15,382 bases of DNA from an uncultured Lachnospiraceae bacterium (lineage in GTDB: Bacteria; Bacillota; Clostridia; Lachnospirales; Lachnospiraceae): positions 1-15,382 of the forward strand of contig CAMNWW010000028.1 in the NCBI GenBank assembly GCA_946566415.1, in the 5' to 3' direction. The notes under the pieces were generated by a model that saw nothing but the letters and a program-made list of their open reading frames with translations, was not told where the DNA came from and did no database searches. Below, one piece after another: positions 13,841 to 15,382 of this stretch. Position 1 is the stretch's first letter. Every line of letters starts with the position of its first letter. Made by a program: the position numbers and the translations under genes.

Positions 13841-15207
13841 TTATCCGGTATTGGTTTGATCTTTATCTTATATATCCTCACAAGCAAGATGAAAGACAAG
13901 GTAAGTGAAACCAGCTCCGCGATCGCGATCGACCACCACACCATACTCAGTCCGAAAAACTTCGCAAACAGATAGGCTACCGGCAGGATGACAACTAGCT
14001 GTCTTGCCGCCGACACGATCAGGCTGTATACTCCGTTTCCCAAAGCCTGGAATACTGAACTGGATACGATGCCGAACCCTGCGAATATAAAGCTAAGCGA
14101 TATAATCCGAAGCGCCGGAACCCCGATCTCCACCATGTGTTCAGAGGCATCGAACAGCTTGCGGAGCATGAGTTCCGGAGCAATCTGGAAAATAGCAAAT
14201 CCGGCAGCCATAATCATAAGCGCTATCACAAGACTTAACTTGATCGTCTCTATAATACGTTTTCGGTTCTTCGCGCCATAGTTATACGCAATAATCGGAA
14301 TCATCCCGTTATTCAGCCCAAATACAGGCATAAAAATAAAACTTTGCAGCTTAAAATAAATACCAAAAACGGCCGCCGCGGTAGAAGAAAACATCAGCAG
14401 AATCTTGTTCATGCCAAATGTCATGACTGAACCGATCGCCTGCATGATGATAGAGGGAATCCCGACCTTATAGATCGCCCCGATCGTTTTCCCGTCCGGC
14501 CTGAAATGCCGCATATTGATATTGATCTCTTTATTTTTCGTCAGGTTCGCATAAAAAGACATGCTCACCGCAATAAGCTGCCCGGTCACAGTCGCCACTG
14601 CCGCCCCGGCCACCTCCATTTTCGGAAAACCAAACAACCCGAAGATCAGGATCGGATCCAAAACGATATTGATGACCGCCCCGGTCCCCTGCGTTATCAT
14701 GTTATAGATCGTCTTTCCTGTAGACTGCATCAGCCTTTCAAACGTGACCTGCATAAAAATACCGACTGACAGCACACAGATAATCGTCAGATACTGTGTC
14801 CCGTAATGGACGATCTCGGGATCATCTGTCTGCATACGGAAGAAAAATCCAGCGCCGAACAAACCGAACAACGCAAAAACCAGACAGCTTGCCAGCCCGA
14901 GAAAAATTCCATTTTTCGCGGCGCTGTTCGCTCCTTCAAAGTTCTTCTCACCCAGGTTCCTTGACAAAAGCGCGTTGATACCGACCCCTGTCCCTGCCGA
15001 AACAGCGATCATCAACGTCTGGATCGGAAATGCCAGAGAAACGGCCGTAAGAGCGTCCTCGCTGAGCTTGGCCACGAACATACTGTCCACAATATTATAC
15101 AATGCCTGTACCAGCATCGAGATCATCATAGGCAGAGACATTGTAATTAAAAGCCGGGGGATCGGCATAACTCCCATTTTATTTTCCCTGACCTCAGTAT
15201 TTGCCAT
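13828..15207 (-). CDS. MATE family multidrug efflux transporter
   Basis: This 459-aa inner-membrane protein should export cationic drugs or other toxic compounds in exchange for sodium ions or protons. It has about twelve hydrophobic segments and the usual two-fold repeat of MatE domains. The N-terminal region has the family signature, with LLITMSLPMMISMLVQALYN (residues 19-38) followed by IVDSMFVAKL. The second half begins near KVGIPSIIMQAIGSVMTFGM. Length and order are typical, and no truncation is seen. AGGAGG precedes the ATG at 15207, and a strong promoter lies upstream, so it appears to be a single-gene unit closed by the hairpin at 13809-13840. The substrate is not predictable; bile acids or host/plant antimicrobials are plausible in a gut organism, but that is inference. 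Confidence 0.93.
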   Translation of the reverse strand: MANTEVRENKMGVMPIPRLLITMSLPMMISMLVQALYNIVDSMFVAKLSEDALTAVSLAFPIQTLMIAVSAGTGVGINALLSRNLGEKNFEGANSAAKNGIFLGLASCLVFALFGLFGAGFFFRMQTDDPEIVHYGTQYLTIICVLSVGIFMQVTFERLMQSTGKTIYNMITQGTGAVINIVLDPILIFGLFGFPKMEVAGAAVATVTGQLIAVSMSFYANLTKNKEININMRHFRPDGKTIGAIYKVGIPSIIMQAIGSVMTFGMNKILLMFSSTAAAVFGIYFKLQSFIFMPVFGLNNGMIPIIAYNYGAKNRKRIIETIKLSLVIALMIMAAGFAIFQIAPELMLRKLFDASEHMVEIGVPALRIISLSFIFAGFGIVSSSVFQALGNGVYSLIVSAARQLVVILPVAYLFAKFFGLSMVWWSIAIAELVSLTLSFILLVRIYKIKIKPIPDKETA

Positions 15208-15239
15208 ATATATCCTCCTCTTTCATTCGCATATAGTAG

Positions 15240-15251
15240 TATGAATTCATA
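15240..15251. promoter_or_regulatory. Perfect 12-bp palindrome downstream of the MATE promoter
   Basis: TATGAATTCATA is self-complementary and lies between the -10 element and the ribosome binding site of the MATE gene. That is a usual place for a repressor such as a MarR- or TetR-type protein to bind. No regulator gene is visible in the window, and a short A/T-rich palindrome can occur by chance. Confidence 0.35.
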
Positions 15252-15263
15252 TCAGACTTGGAC

Positions 15264-15292
15264 ATTATAGCATTGTGCGGTATATTATGCAA
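15264..15292 (-). promoter_or_regulatory. Sigma-A-type promoter for the MATE gene
   Basis: On the minus strand TTGCAT (15287-15292) and TATAAT (15264-15269) are separated by 17 bases. Transcription would start near 15257, leaving a leader of about 50 bases that contains the palindrome at 15240-15251 and the AGGAGG site. The remainder of the window to 15382 shows no gene that I can support. Confidence 0.7.
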
Positions 15293-15382
15293 TCACGATT
15301 TGTCCGTTATAGTTACTATTCACAGATCAATGTCATTAAGTTAATAGCGAACTGCCTGAAATGGTTAGATTCTTTTTATGAG

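Overview
The window looks like chromosomal DNA from a gut Firmicute of the Lachnospiraceae/Clostridia type. The support is strong AGGAGG-type ribosome binding sites, moderate G+C, an OmpR-type two-component system, a bile salt hydrolase-like gene and a clostridial-type MATE transporter. The genus cannot be fixed from the sequence alone.

Layout from left to right. (1) Positions 1-201 are the 3' end of an amidohydrolase gene. (2) Positions 209-2493 are bracketed by two direct copies of a ~112-bp hairpin-bearing repeat (about 94% identical by eye). Between them lies a single A+T-richer gene (469-2316) with its own near-consensus promoter. It encodes a DUF262-DUF1524 protein of the GmrSD type, probably a modification-dependent DNase used in phage defence. 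(3) Positions 2513-3247 encode a membrane-anchored VanY-like D,D-carboxypeptidase. It converges on a minus-strand operon (6116 to 3295) of response regulator, sensor histidine kinase and a membrane-anchored PepSY-like protein. Together these suggest a cell-envelope sensing module. (4) Positions 6290-7264 encode a choloylglycine hydrolase/bile salt hydrolase, and its stop codon lies inside a 17-bp-stem hairpin.

(5) Positions 13726 to 7311 on the minus strand hold a tightly packed three-gene unit. Its members are an unrecognised 497-aa protein, a 286-aa methyltransferase-like subunit that lacks the catalytic NPPY motif, and a 1353-aa protein. The large protein carries, in order, a GIY-YIG-type nuclease domain, an SF2 helicase, an acidic linker and an N6-adenine methyltransferase with NPPY. 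The last two genes form a recognisable restriction-modification pair of the kind annotated as 'Eco57I methylase domain' plus 'restriction endonuclease subunit M'. (6) Positions 15207 to 13828 on the minus strand encode a MATE efflux protein with a clear promoter and a palindrome next to it.

In functional terms, two nucleic-acid defence modules, one apparently modification-dependent and one restriction-modification, flank envelope-stress and bile-response genes. The items most worth a second look are the repeat-bracketed DUF262 gene, the paired full and half methyltransferases, and the unknown 497-aa protein whose stop codon overlaps the start of the restriction-modification pair.
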